Of a DNA stretch of 42,378 bases, positions 31,609 through 40,078 are shown in pieces. The notes beneath the pieces are model-generated. The model saw nothing but the letters and a program-made list of their open reading frames with translations, did no database searches and was not told the origin of the DNA. Origin of the DNA: Microcaldota archaeon (GTDB lineage: Archaea > Micrarchaeota > Micrarchaeia > Burarchaeales > Fermentimicrarchaeaceae). Location of the stretch: NCBI GenBank assembly GCA_013425335.1, contig JACCLG010000024.1, positions 1 through 42,378 on the forward strand, written 5' to 3'. The translations under genes and the position numbers were made by a program. The first letter of the stretch is position 1; every line of letters starts with the position of its first letter.

Positions 31609-33372
31609 CTACTTATAATAGTAATATTCCCCTGCCTGCTTCTGCTCCCTGTCCATCACTGAGTTTGGCTTGTTCACCCTGGGCCTCAATGAATCTTTGT
31701 CCCTCCTTAGGGTGACGTCAACATCCTTCAAGAACCTGTTCATGCCCTCCCTTTTCCCTTCAGGCGCGTTTGCAACTCCCTCAACTCCGCCTCTGCCCTG
31801 GAAGACAACAAGCCTGTCGGAAATTGAATCGATGAGTATAATATCGTGGTCGACAACAAAGGCGCTCCTCTCGCTTCCCTCCATAACCTTGCCTAGAACA
31901 TTTGCGAAGATCAACCTCTGCTCCACATCCAAGAATGCAGAAGGCTCGTCAAGCAGATACAAATCCGCCTCCTGGGATATGCATATGGCTATGGCAACCC
32001 TCTGCAGCTCCCCCCCGCTGAGGTTCTTCACATTCTTCTCCATGAGCTCTGGTATGCTCAGCTTCACCTTGATCTCCCTCTCGAAAACATCCCTGTTGAG
32101 GTTGTCCGTTGCGTCTATCATCTCCCCAACGGTTCCTTTGAAGTCGGATTTTATGTACTGGGGCTTGTAGGCAATCCTGAGCCTGTGCTCCACTCCGCCT
32201 TTGTCAGGCTGCTCCACTCCCGCGAGCAGTTTCACAAAAGTCGACTTTCCAATTGCATTTGGTCCTATTGCCCCTATTACCTCGCCCTTTCTCACATCAC
32301 CCGGCAGGCCTTTCAGGGAGAAGCCTGCATAACCCTTTTCCATAGCGCCATATTCAAAGAGCACATCCCCTCCCTTCCTCTCCACGCTGCCTGCACTGAA
32401 GCTTATTTCCGTTTCCCTGAACCTCACATTCTCCTCCTTCAGGTAACCTGCAAGGTATTCGTTAATGCCGTTCCTCACTCCCTTGAGCTTGGAGACAACT
32501 CCGTATGCTCCGCTCACACCGTAGAAGACGTGAACATACTCGCTGAGGTAGTCCAGCACTGCCAGGTCGTGCTCAACAACCACCACTGCCTTGTCCTTTG
32601 CCAGCTTCTCCAAATTCCTCGCAACCTTAAGCCTCTGCTTTATATCCAGGTAACTGCTGGGCTCATCAAAGTAGTAAACATCAGCATCCTTGAGGTATGC
32701 GGCGCATATTGCCATTCTCTGCAGCTCCCCCCCGCTAAGGTTCTCAATCTTCCTGTTCAGGCACTCTCTCAAATCAACAGCATCAACTGCCTCATCAAAC
32801 TTCTTCCTCTTGTCATTCCTCTTCAGGAATTTTGAAACAGTCTCTTTGAAGACGTCAGGCAGCCTGTCAACCATCTGGGGCTTGTAGCTCACCTTCACGC
32901 CCTTACCTCTCAAAGATTCAAAATAGTTCTGCAGCTCCTGCCCCTTGAACTTGCCAATTATGTCCTCCCACTTTGCCTCCTTCTTGTAATCCCCAAGATT
33001 GGGTTTTATCCTACCGCTCAGTATTTCCAGTGCAGTGCTTTTTCCAATGCCGTTTGCCCCAATTAACCCGACGACTGCACCCTTCTTCGGCAGGGGGAGG
33101 TTGTATAACCTGAATGCATTGACCCCGTACTGGAAGATGAGCTTCCCCGCCTCATGGGGAAGGTTGATTATCTTTATGGCGTTCACGGGGCATTTCCTCA
33201 CGCATATCCCGCATCCGCTGCAGAGATTCTCTGAGATGATGGGAAAACCTTCAGCGTCTACCGTAACCGTCTCATCGCCCATTCTTACCCCAGGGCACGC
33301 CTTCTGGCACAGGTAGCCGCATTTCCCCTTATTGCACTTCTCCCTGTCCACTATTGCAATTCTCACTCCCAT
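31609..33372 (-). CDS. abce1: ABCE1 / Rli1 ribosome recycling ATPase
   Basis: This 587-residue protein splits 70S ribosomes after termination or rescue. The N-terminal iron-sulfur domain has CNKGKCGYLCQKACPG and CSGCGICVRKCP, giving eight Cys for two clusters. Two ABC domains follow, with Walker A GANGIGKST and GPNAIGKST, signatures LSGGELQRMAI and LSGGELQRVAI, Walker B DEPSSYLD and DEPSAFLD, and H-switches VVEHD and VVDHD. All catalytic residues seen are intact. The track uses TTG 33381; ATG 33372 sits at leaderless distance from the shared TATA element. It is divergent from pelA, its functional partner. Confidence 0.96.
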   Translation of the reverse strand: MGVRIAIVDREKCNKGKCGYLCQKACPGVRMGDETVTVDAEGFPIISENLCSGCGICVRKCPVNAIKIINLPHEAGKLIFQYGVNAFRLYNLPLPKKGAVVGLIGANGIGKSTALEILSGRIKPNLGDYKKEAKWEDIIGKFKGQELQNYFESLRGKGVKVSYKPQMVDRLPDVFKETVSKFLKRNDKRKKFDEAVDAVDLRECLNRKIENLSGGELQRMAICAAYLKDADVYYFDEPSSYLDIKQRLKVARNLEKLAKDKAVVVVEHDLAVLDYLSEYVHVFYGVSGAYGVVSKLKGVRNGINEYLAGYLKEENVRFRETEISFSAGSVERKGGDVLFEYGAMEKGYAGFSLKGLPGDVRKGEVIGAIGPNAIGKSTFVKLLAGVEQPDKGGVEHRLRIAYKPQYIKSDFKGTVGEMIDATDNLNRDVFEREIKVKLSIPELMEKNVKNLSGGELQRVAIAICISQEADLYLLDEPSAFLDVEQRLIFANVLGKVMEGSERSAFVVDHDIILIDSISDRLVVFQGRGGVEGVANAPEGKREGMNRFLKDVDVTLRRDKDSLRPRVNKPNSVMDREQKQAGEYYYYK

Positions 33373-33398
33373 CTGAATCAATTATATTTAGCAATTCA

Positions 33399-33406
33399 TT
33401 TTAATA
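33399..33406. promoter_or_regulatory. Shared divergent promoter pelA / abce1
   Basis: TTTTAATA is centred about 27 bases before ATG 33430 of pelA, and its complement lies about 30 bases before ATG 33372 of abce1. The 57-base spacer thus seems to use overlapping, nearly symmetrical TATA elements to drive both genes as leaderless messages. Confidence 0.5.
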
Positions 33407-33429
33407 TTCGTTTATTCTTAATTTATTCC

Positions 33430-34467
33430 ATGAAGGTTCTGAACTTTGACAAGAAGGAAGGAAGAATGAAACTCGTACCGGAGGTGCTGGAGGACCTCTG
33501 GCATCTTGAGCGCGTGCTGGAGCCCGGGGATGCTGTTTCATCATCCTCCACAAGGGTTTTCAAGGCATCAGAGGGGGGAGAGGAGGATAGAAAGAAGGTT
33601 CGCATAGAGCTGCAGGCTGAGAAGATAGACTTCAGCAAGTCTGCCAGCAAGCTCAGAGTCACTGGAAAGATAACCGGCGGAGGGCCTGAAGAATACATAC
33701 AGCTCGGCAGGCACCACACAATAGACATCGAGTTGCAGAAGCCGGTTGAGATAACAAAACCGTGGAAGGAATACCAGTTGCAGAGAATCAAGAAGGCAAG
33801 GGAGAGCTCAAAGAAGCCCCTCATAGGAATACTAGTCATGGATGAAGGAAAGGCCCTCTTTTCTGTCATAAGGGAGTACGGAGTGGAGTTCGGTCCAGAG
33901 CTGAGGAACCATGCATCCAAAGGGGATGAAAAGTTTGAGGAGAGGAGGAGCCAGTTCTTCGGGGATATAACGAAGCAGCTCGGTGGCATGAAGGTCAACA
34001 GGATAGTAATTGCAGGCCCTGGCTTCGCCAAGGATAACCTCAAGAAATTCATCTCAGAGAGGGATGAGGAGCTTTCCAAGAAGCTTTATTTCGAGTCGTG
34101 CAGCACAGCAGAGGAGAGCGGAGTATATGAGCTGCTAAAGAAGGAGGTGCTCTCAAAAATTGCAAGCGAGCAGAAGGTTGAGGAGGAGTTCTCCCTCCTG
34201 CAGGGCTTCCTGGCAGAGCTCTCAAAGGAGAGCGGGCTTGCAGTTTATGGAGTTGAGGAGGTGCGCAAGGCAGTTGATTACAAAGCATTGGGAAAACTTC
34301 TTGTAGTTGATGAACTTCTCAGGAAAGACAAGGAGATTGAGAAGCTTCTGGAGGATGCGGAAAAAATGAAAGCAGAAATATTCCTCTTCAGCTCAGAGAG
34401 CGAGGCAGGCAAGCAGCTCACGGGCCTCTCAGGCATAGCTGGAATACTGAAGTTCAGCATACGTTAG
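33430..34467 (+). CDS. pelA: Pelota (aPelota/Dom34) ribosome rescue factor
   Basis: This 345-residue protein recognises stalled ribosomes with an empty A site and recruits ABCE1. It has the Lsm-like N domain (MKVLNFDKKEGRMKLVPEVLEDLWHLERVL), the TGKITGGGPEEY and LGRHHTIDIE strands, the central eRF1-like domain (VIAGPGFAKDNLKKF) with no GGQ motif, and the C domain (GLAVYGVEEVRKAVDYKALGKLLVVDELL). Full length and intact for the family. It is transcribed divergently from abce1 across 57 bases. A FkbM gene follows after 24 bases but looks functionally unrelated. Confidence 0.95.
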   Translation: MKVLNFDKKEGRMKLVPEVLEDLWHLERVLEPGDAVSSSSTRVFKASEGGEEDRKKVRIELQAEKIDFSKSASKLRVTGKITGGGPEEYIQLGRHHTIDIELQKPVEITKPWKEYQLQRIKKARESSKKPLIGILVMDEGKALFSVIREYGVEFGPELRNHASKGDEKFEERRSQFFGDITKQLGGMKVNRIVIAGPGFAKDNLKKFISERDEELSKKLYFESCSTAEESGVYELLKKEVLSKIASEQKVEEEFSLLQGFLAELSKESGLAVYGVEEVRKAVDYKALGKLLVVDELLRKDKEIEKLLEDAEKMKAEIFLFSSESEAGKQLTGLSGIAGILKFSIR

Positions 34468-34491
34468 AGATGCACCTGCAGAGGGAATTCA

Positions 34492-35361
34492 ATGGTGAAA
34501 TTGAGTAAAATAATGCTCTCCATATACCGGAATGGAGCTAAAATAGTTTGGGGGAGCGGGGTTGGGAGGCTCCCCGGAGTTAGACCTCTTAACAACTTCA
34601 TAATATCACATATAAAACCGGATTTTGTTGAATTGGAAGGAAATAAGCTGTTCCTAGACGCGAATGACACCCTCGGCCTTTCAATTTTTGGAACACATGA
34701 AAAAACCGAAACAGAATTTGCAAAAAAACAAATCAAAAAAGGCGATGTTGTTCTGGATATAGGCGCGAACATAGGCTACTACACCCTAATCTTCGCAAGA
34801 GCGGTTGGCAATAAAGGCAAAGTTTTTGCTTTTGAGCCCGACCCAGAGAATTTTGCCTTGCTGGAGAAAAACGTGAAGATAAACCGCTATGCGAATGTTG
34901 TGCTGGTGAAAAAAGCAGTTTCAAGCAAGACTGGAAAGCTCAAGCTTTACGCAGACAAGAACAACAAAACTGATGGCCGAATCTACGATTCGCACGATAA
35001 CCGCAGTTCGATAGACATAGATGCCGTGCGGCTGGACGACTACTTCGCGAATTACAAGGGAAACGTGGATTTCATAAAGCTGGACATCCAGGGAGCGGAA
35101 TGGGCGGCAGTCACTGGCATGGCCCGCCTGCTGAAGAGAAACAAGAAGGTAAAAATCATCACGGAATTTTGGCCCGCAGGACTTAAGAGGTTTGGAGTAG
35201 AGCCGGGTGACTACCTGAAGCTGTTTGTGAAAAACGGTTTTAGGCTGTATGAATTGAAGGAAGGCATAGAAGCAGTTAACTTCTTGAGACTTCTGGAAAA
35301 ATACACCCCGGAAAAGCAAAACTACACAAATCTATTCTGCACGAGAGAGCGGTTGGCGTGA
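34492..35361 (+). CDS. FkbM family methyltransferase
   Basis: This 289-residue SAM-dependent methyltransferase has motif I VVLDIGANIGYYTLIFARAV near residue 85, the acidic motif FAFEPDPENFALLEKNV, and the FkbM signature FIKLDIQGAEWAAVTGMA near residue 193. FkbM enzymes O-methylate sugars and polyketides, so methylation of a surface glycan fits the neighbouring genes. GAGGGA lies six bases before the ATG. Its last 30 bases overlap the end of the convergent GT4 gene, so both C-termini share DNA. Confidence 0.9.
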   Translation: MVKLSKIMLSIYRNGAKIVWGSGVGRLPGVRPLNNFIISHIKPDFVELEGNKLFLDANDTLGLSIFGTHEKTETEFAKKQIKKGDVVLDIGANIGYYTLIFARAVGNKGKVFAFEPDPENFALLEKNVKINRYANVVLVKKAVSSKTGKLKLYADKNNKTDGRIYDSHDNRSSIDIDAVRLDDYFANYKGNVDFIKLDIQGAEWAAVTGMARLLKRNKKVKIITEFWPAGLKRFGVEPGDYLKLFVKNGFRLYELKEGIEAVNFLRLLEKYTPEKQNYTNLFCTRERLA

Positions 35362-36525
35362 GTGCATAAACCTACCAACTTTGACGCTGCGGTATACCCC
35401 AATGGTTTTTTTTGCAATGCCCTTCCACCCGAACTTCTCTCTAATGTCACCAGAGTCCCTCCCCAGTTTCAAGATTAGATTTTTATCCTTCAATACACAA
35501 GTGATTCTTTCTGCCAAATCTTCTGCATCATTCGGCTTTGCTACAGCACTTTTATCCTTTACAAATTCCGGCAGACCTCCTACATCCGTAACAATCAAAG
35601 GTTTCTTGAATGGGAGAGCCAGCGCCCCGATTGCGCTTTGGGAGTCAAAGTACTTATACGGCAGCACTACAATATCCGTGGCATTAAAATAATACTCCAC
35701 TTCCGAAGGCTGGATGAACTCCAGTTTCTTAACAATATGCTTGTCCAGCCCCAGTTCGTCTATAAGCTTTTCGTAGGCATCCCATTCCCCCCACACCTGG
35801 CCTGCTATCAACAGCATGGCTTCAGGAATGTCTTCCACAACTGATTTCATGGATTTAATCAACACATCCAGCCCCTTGTAATCGCGGATGTTGCCAAAAA
35901 ATAGAACTACTTTTTTGTTATACGAAATCCCAAGATGGGCCCGCGCCTTTTTCCTGGAGATTCCTCTGATGGGGGCAGAAGTCAAAATGCCCATCGGGAT
36001 GACGTGAATCCTCTCCTTTGCTATGCCGTATGTTTCAGACAGCTTTTCTTTGTTTATCCCGGTATGCACTATGAATTCATCCCCAAGAAATAGTACTGTC
36101 TCATTGAGGAAGTTGCTCACCATGCTCCTTTCGTGCGGTACTACGTTATGCACAGTTATGACCACTTTTTTCCTTCTTATTTTTGAGATAAGCAGAACAG
36201 TAAAAAATACCGGCGCCAGCGGATACGACCACCACTGGGCATGGACCACATCTCCTTTCAGCTCCATGCCGGCTGCAATCCATGAGAACGGGTTATAATA
36301 AGTAAGGGTATTCTTCACCGTAACGTTTTCCAGTTCATCACATTCACTGTCTTTCCCCTTCACAATGCTCCCACCTGGATAGAGGAAATCTGGGTATAAT
36401 TTCTTAAACCCAATAAACTCGACTTCCACATGCCCTGAAACCGATTTTACCAGCTCCTGGCAGTAGGGGCTCATTCCCTTAATTGGTGGAAGCGTCCCTA
36501 TCATTGTCACAGCGACCTTTTCCAT
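35332..36525 (-). CDS. Glycosyltransferase family 4 (GT-B fold)
   Basis: This 397-residue GT-B glycosyltransferase starts MEKVAVTMIGTLPPIKGMSPYCQEL. It carries VVITVHNVVPHE, the inter-domain VLFFGNIRDYKGLDVLI and LLIAGQVWGEW, and the donor-binding stretch VLPYKYFDSQSAIGALALPF. There Gln-Ser-Ala replaces the usual E-G-F/S of the first half of E-x7-E, a variant known in some GT4 enzymes. It is third in a minus-strand operon after a methyltransferase and a GT2, with GGTG seven bases before the ATG. Its 3' end overlaps the FkbM gene by 30 bases. Confidence 0.87.
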   Translation of the reverse strand: MEKVAVTMIGTLPPIKGMSPYCQELVKSVSGHVEVEFIGFKKLYPDFLYPGGSIVKGKDSECDELENVTVKNTLTYYNPFSWIAAGMELKGDVVHAQWWSYPLAPVFFTVLLISKIRRKKVVITVHNVVPHERSMVSNFLNETVLFLGDEFIVHTGINKEKLSETYGIAKERIHVIPMGILTSAPIRGISRKKARAHLGISYNKKVVLFFGNIRDYKGLDVLIKSMKSVVEDIPEAMLLIAGQVWGEWDAYEKLIDELGLDKHIVKKLEFIQPSEVEYYFNATDIVVLPYKYFDSQSAIGALALPFKKPLIVTDVGGLPEFVKDKSAVAKPNDAEDLAERITCVLKDKNLILKLGRDSGDIREKFGWKGIAKKTIGVYRSVKVGRFMHSRQPLSRAE

Positions 36526-36538
36526 TAAACTGCACCGA

Positions 36539-37477
36539 TCAAGCCCGCTTCTTTTTCATCATATACAGGATTTTCTCCATAGTTCTTCTATCCGCATTAA
36601 TTGAATCTGCGATGAGGCCCATCATGACGACCTGGAATCCCACTATCATTAGTATTGCAGTCAGAATTGCAGTTGGGATGTAAGGGCTGACCAAACCTGT
36701 TGAGAGATAATGGACCAGCACCCTCAGGCCTAAAATTGAACCCAGAAGAATCATGAGAAACCCTATGCTGAGGAAAATTTTGAGTGGTTTATAATGAACA
36801 TAAGTGAGAATGATCGTTGCTCCGGCCCTCTTTGCGTAAGACCATATATTGCTTATCAGCCTGCTGCCCCCCTCCCTTGCCCTGAACTCGCAGGGCACCT
36901 GCTCTATTCTCATTCTCTTGAATGCCAGCTGTATTACTGTCTCCTGAACGTATGTGTAGTCCGAAAGAATATTCAGCTGCAGGGCAGCCTCCCTTGAAAA
37001 CGCCCTGAAGCCGCTCTGCGCATCTATTATCTCTGAGCCGACAAGCAGGCTTACGAGTTTGCTGGCCAGCTTGTTTCCAATCTTTTTGCTGACCGGCATA
37101 TGGGGAAGGTTCCAAACATCCCTGTAGCCCAGGACAACGTCCGCCTTACCTCCAACTATTGGCTTTACCAGTTTCAGAATCTCAGACTGGTTGTACTGGA
37201 AATCCGCATCTGTGTTAACAATGATGTCCGCCCCTGTTTCCAGAGCATTGTCCACTCCGTCCCTAAAAGAAACTGCCAAGCCTTTGTTCACCAGATGATG
37301 CAACACACGGTCGGCTCCGGCTTTGTGTGCTTCAGAAGCGGTTCTGTCTGTCGAGCCGTCGTCTACAACAATAACCTCAACTTTTTTGACCCCGGTTATC
37401 CTTCTGGGTATCTCACGGATAACCTTGCCTATCGTCTTCTCCTCGTTATATGCCGGTATAATAACCGCCAGTTTCAT
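36539..37477 (-). CDS. Polyprenyl-phosphate sugar synthase-like GT2 with membrane anchor
   Basis: This GT2 enzyme of about 312 residues resembles dolichol-phosphate mannose/glucose synthases. It has AVIIPAYNEEKTIGKVIREI, VVDDGSTDRT, the NTDADFQYN metal motif and QSGFRAFSREAALQL. A C-terminal pair of membrane helices follows (LKIFLSIGFLMILLGSILGL and IPTAILTAILMIVGFQVVMMG), the DPMS/GtrB-like layout. It would load a single sugar onto a polyprenyl phosphate at the inner membrane face, feeding lumen-side GT-C enzymes such as the gene at 38279. The start is ATG 37477 rather than the track's 37501. Confidence 0.9.
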   Translation of the reverse strand: MKLAVIIPAYNEEKTIGKVIREIPRRITGVKKVEVIVVDDGSTDRTASEAHKAGADRVLHHLVNKGLAVSFRDGVDNALETGADIIVNTDADFQYNQSEILKLVKPIVGGKADVVLGYRDVWNLPHMPVSKKIGNKLASKLVSLLVGSEIIDAQSGFRAFSREAALQLNILSDYTYVQETVIQLAFKRMRIEQVPCEFRAREGGSRLISNIWSYAKRAGATIILTYVHYKPLKIFLSIGFLMILLGSILGLRVLVHYLSTGLVSPYIPTAILTAILMIVGFQVVMMGLIADSINADRRTMEKILYMMKKKRA

Positions 37478-37557
37478 GCTAGGTATATCCCAGCTCAACA
37501 ATTAAAACTTAATGGCATGGGCTGCACTGCGTAAGCGGGATGTGTCACAAACAAGCG

Positions 37558-38121
37558 TCAGGCAGTTCTCGAGAGGATGACAAGCTGGTTCAGCCCAAGC
37601 TGAAATCTCTCGTAGTGCTCTATTCTAAGCCCAAGCTCTTGAGCTACTCTTCTAAAGTCTTCGTAGTCCCAATAAACTTTATGCTCCTCATATGCGCCCC
37701 TGTCAAAAATCCCAATGCTCGAGCCAAGGTTCAGAATTATATCCGCCTTGGAAGTTGGGGTAGTAATCAGAATCCTGCCATTTTTGTTTAACAATCTAGA
37801 GATCTTTGAAATAAATTCACTCGGGTTAGTGAGATGCTCTATCAATGCGCATGCAACTATGGTGTCAAACTTTCCTATCCTCAGCTTATCCCTCTCCACG
37901 TCCATCAACAGGAATTTTGCGCCTTTCCTCGCCTGCCTTCCGTCTATGCATCCCTTATTTACATCAATTCCCACGTAGTGTTTTTCTTTACCTATTGCAT
38001 CCAACAGGCTCCCACTGCCGCACCCGCAATCAAGAATCCTCTCCCCTCTGAGCCATCCCAACACCTTCCCAATTCTCCACTCTCTCAAAACAGGTGACAG
38101 TAAACCCATAGTCTCCCTCAT
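37558..38121 (-). CDS. Class I SAM-dependent methyltransferase
   Basis: This 187-residue methyltransferase has motif I ERILDCGCGSGSLLDAIG near residue 30, acidic motif YVGIDVNKG and post-motif IVACALIEHLTNPSEF, followed by GRILITTPTS. It is the UbiE/Methyltransf_11 type with no visible substrate domain. It is first in the minus-strand glycan operon, 80 bases upstream of the GT2. Two in-frame ATGs (38121 and 38109) are possible; the second has GAGGGAG just before it. A very short ORF with a good ribosome site lies directly upstream. Confidence 0.82.
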   Translation of the reverse strand: MRETMGLLSPVLREWRIGKVLGWLRGERILDCGCGSGSLLDAIGKEKHYVGIDVNKGCIDGRQARKGAKFLLMDVERDKLRIGKFDTIVACALIEHLTNPSEFISKISRLLNKNGRILITTPTSKADIILNLGSSIGIFDRGAYEEHKVYWDYEDFRRVAQELGLRIEHYERFQLGLNQLVILSRTA

Positions 38122-38128
38122 CTCCTTG

Positions 38129-38179
38129 TTACCAGCCAGTAAGGATTTTCAGTTCTTTTGGTATGACCTTCTCCATCAT
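38129..38179 (-). other. Possible 16-codon upstream ORF
   Basis: Immediately before the methyltransferase, the minus strand reads AGGTGGATGATGG and then MMEKVIPKELKILTGW and stop. A TATTAAAG element about 27 bases ahead places the transcript start near 38181. It may be a leader peptide or a gene remnant; coding status is uncertain. Confidence 0.3.
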
Positions 38180-38251
38180 CCACCTATTACTTCATTCCAA
38201 ATAATCTTTAATACTATCAGACGCATTTAATATTGCATCCGGGATATTAAC

Positions 38252-38259
38252 CTATAAAC
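38252..38259 (+). promoter_or_regulatory. TATA box for GT-C membrane protein
   Basis: CCTATAAA is centred about 24 bases before ATG 38279, consistent with a leaderless transcript. The remaining 38122-38251 spacer holds the short upstream ORF and minus-strand promoter only. Confidence 0.45.
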
Positions 38260-38278
38260 ACATCTTGCATGATAGCTG

Positions 38279-40030
38279 ATGTCTATGAGCCGCTCCAAAA
38301 GAAGTTCAAAACTTCTATACGTGCTTGTTCTGCTATTCATCATCATGGTTCTCGTAAAATCCTATTTCGCATTAAAGTTCGTGAACCCGAGCATCATACC
38401 TGACGAGGCAACCTACAGCAACATGGCAAAAAATATAGGCATTGGTAAATTCACTAGTGGCGTGCCGTACGCAGCGATGCCGCCTCCGGGCTATTCCATA
38501 TTCCTCTCTGTTGCCAATGTATCCTCGAATGCGGACTTGGTCTACCATCTCATGCTGATCATCAACTGCATACTAAGTTCCTCAATAATATTCCCGGCTT
38601 TTTTCATACTAAAAAAATTTATTGATGAGGAAGAAGCGCTATACTTCTCCCTTGCAGCCTCCTGCCTTCCATCCGTGGCGGTTTACTTCCCGCTCCTTAT
38701 GAGCGAGAACCTCTTCTTGCCCCTCTTCCTATTCTCCGCCTGGTTCCTGCTCGAATCCGTCAGCAGGAAAAGCCTGCTTCTTGATTTCCTCTCAGGCTTC
38801 TCAGTATTCATGCTGGTGCTGACGCGCGCAATTGGAGTTGCGATGATCCCAGGGCTTTTGCTCGCTCTGTTCTACAAGTTCAAGCTTACAAAAGACAGAG
38901 AATACTCCGCCATCCTTAAGAGCGGATGCATCATGCTGCTTTCGTTTATCCTGCCCTTCCTGGCCTGGTACTACTACAAAATAAATGTAGTAGCCCCGCA
39001 ACTTTCCCTGCAAGAGTTCTCTGGTTCATCAAACTATACAATTGACCTATCAGGCTACAGCCTACCATTCTACATAAACGGTATAAAATCCGCTTTCAGC
39101 AGCGTGCAGTCACTGCTCGCATTTCTAAGCCTGTCAATTCATGAAGTGGACTATCTGCTTCTCGTAACCTACTTCGCATTCCTTATTTTCGCAGCATACT
39201 CTGTTTACAAGCGGGATTCCCTGGCAAAGAAGCATGAGTACTCCGTATTCGCCTCTTATACCATCGTCTCTTTCCTTGTGCTGACCTTTATAACAACGAT
39301 TCACATGTATTCCGCATTGATGAGCGGTTTGAGTTACTACACAATCTTCGGCAGATACATTGATCCTTTTGTCGTCCCGTTCTTCATAATGGGCGTAATC
39401 GGCTTCTACCAGTTCCAGAAGGAAAAAGAGCGCAAGCCTATGCACGCAGCAACCGATTCCTACCTCCTGGCGGGGACGTACATTCTTCTTTTAGCAATTT
39501 TTACATACACCATGCCCATGCCCCAAAATATACACTTCATGACGGCCAATTTGATCTCTACGCTCTACCTTGCCGCATTCAACATCCCACCATTGCTCCT
39601 TGTCGCTGCGAGCCTCCCCTTATTCCTATTCATGTTCCTCATGCAAAAGAACGACACGCTCACAAAAATTCTGGTTCTATCCATAATATTTGTTTCACTA
39701 CTGGTAACCTCATTCTCAATCCTGATGTTCTACCCAGCCCCAAATGAGACGGAGAGCAGATACTCAGTAGCAAGGTATCTACAGAAGCACGCCTCACAAG
39801 ACACATTGACTCTCTTTGACTCAGAGAATCTAGATCTCAACCAAACCTTTGTGTTCTACTCTATCTCCTTCTGGAGCAAAAGCCGCCTCATGCTGTACCC
39901 GCTAAACGACTCACGAGTTTGCCCCACCGTAAAGGCAGATTACCTCGTATCCAACAAGACTCTTGCATACCCATACGGGAATGTCACCTCGGATGGGGCG
40001 TATAATCTGTACATCGTAAACTGCAGCTAG
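38279..40030 (+). CDS. GT-C type membrane glycosyltransferase (PMT/ArnT-like)
   Basis: This 583-residue protein has about a dozen membrane helices and a short C-terminal outer domain. The first outer loop carries the acidic catalytic motif NPSIIPDEATYSNMAKNI near residue 37, followed by MPPPGYSIFLS, the layout of GT-C enzymes (GT39/GT83-like) that use polyprenyl-phosphate sugars on the outer membrane face. The C-terminal part (SRYSVARYLQKHASQDTLTLF) fits an extracellular domain. The polyprenyl-phosphate sugar could come from the GT2 at 36539. It lies upstream of, and in the same direction as, the second STT3 gene. The precise acceptor is unknown. Confidence 0.78.
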   Translation: MSMSRSKRSSKLLYVLVLLFIIMVLVKSYFALKFVNPSIIPDEATYSNMAKNIGIGKFTSGVPYAAMPPPGYSIFLSVANVSSNADLVYHLMLIINCILSSSIIFPAFFILKKFIDEEEALYFSLAASCLPSVAVYFPLLMSENLFLPLFLFSAWFLLESVSRKSLLLDFLSGFSVFMLVLTRAIGVAMIPGLLLALFYKFKLTKDREYSAILKSGCIMLLSFILPFLAWYYYKINVVAPQLSLQEFSGSSNYTIDLSGYSLPFYINGIKSAFSSVQSLLAFLSLSIHEVDYLLLVTYFAFLIFAAYSVYKRDSLAKKHEYSVFASYTIVSFLVLTFITTIHMYSALMSGLSYYTIFGRYIDPFVVPFFIMGVIGFYQFQKEKERKPMHAATDSYLLAGTYILLLAIFTYTMPMPQNIHFMTANLISTLYLAAFNIPPLLLVAASLPLFLFMFLMQKNDTLTKILVLSIIFVSLLVTSFSILMFYPAPNETESRYSVARYLQKHASQDTLTLFDSENLDLNQTFVFYSISFWSKSRLMLYPLNDSRVCPTVKADYLVSNKTLAYPYGNVTSDGAYNLYIVNCS

Positions 40031-40040
40031 AGCGACAGCA

Positions 40041-40048
40041 ATTTAATT
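40041..40048 (+). promoter_or_regulatory. TATA-like element before second STT3 gene
   Basis: ATTTAATT follows the GT-C stop codon and precedes ATG 40079 by about 35 bases, leaving room for the GGTGTGAG ribosome site. It may give the second STT3 gene its own transcript. Confidence 0.35.
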
Positions 40049-40078
40049 GTTGCACAACAAATGCCTACTCGGTGTGAG

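Noticed and set aside
32185-32835. 216-residue plus-strand ORF
   Set aside because: It is antisense to abce1, whose two ABC domains are intact.
33423-34079. 218-residue minus-strand ORF
   Set aside because: It lies opposite pelA, has a Ser/Phe/Leu-rich shadow composition and no recognisable motif.
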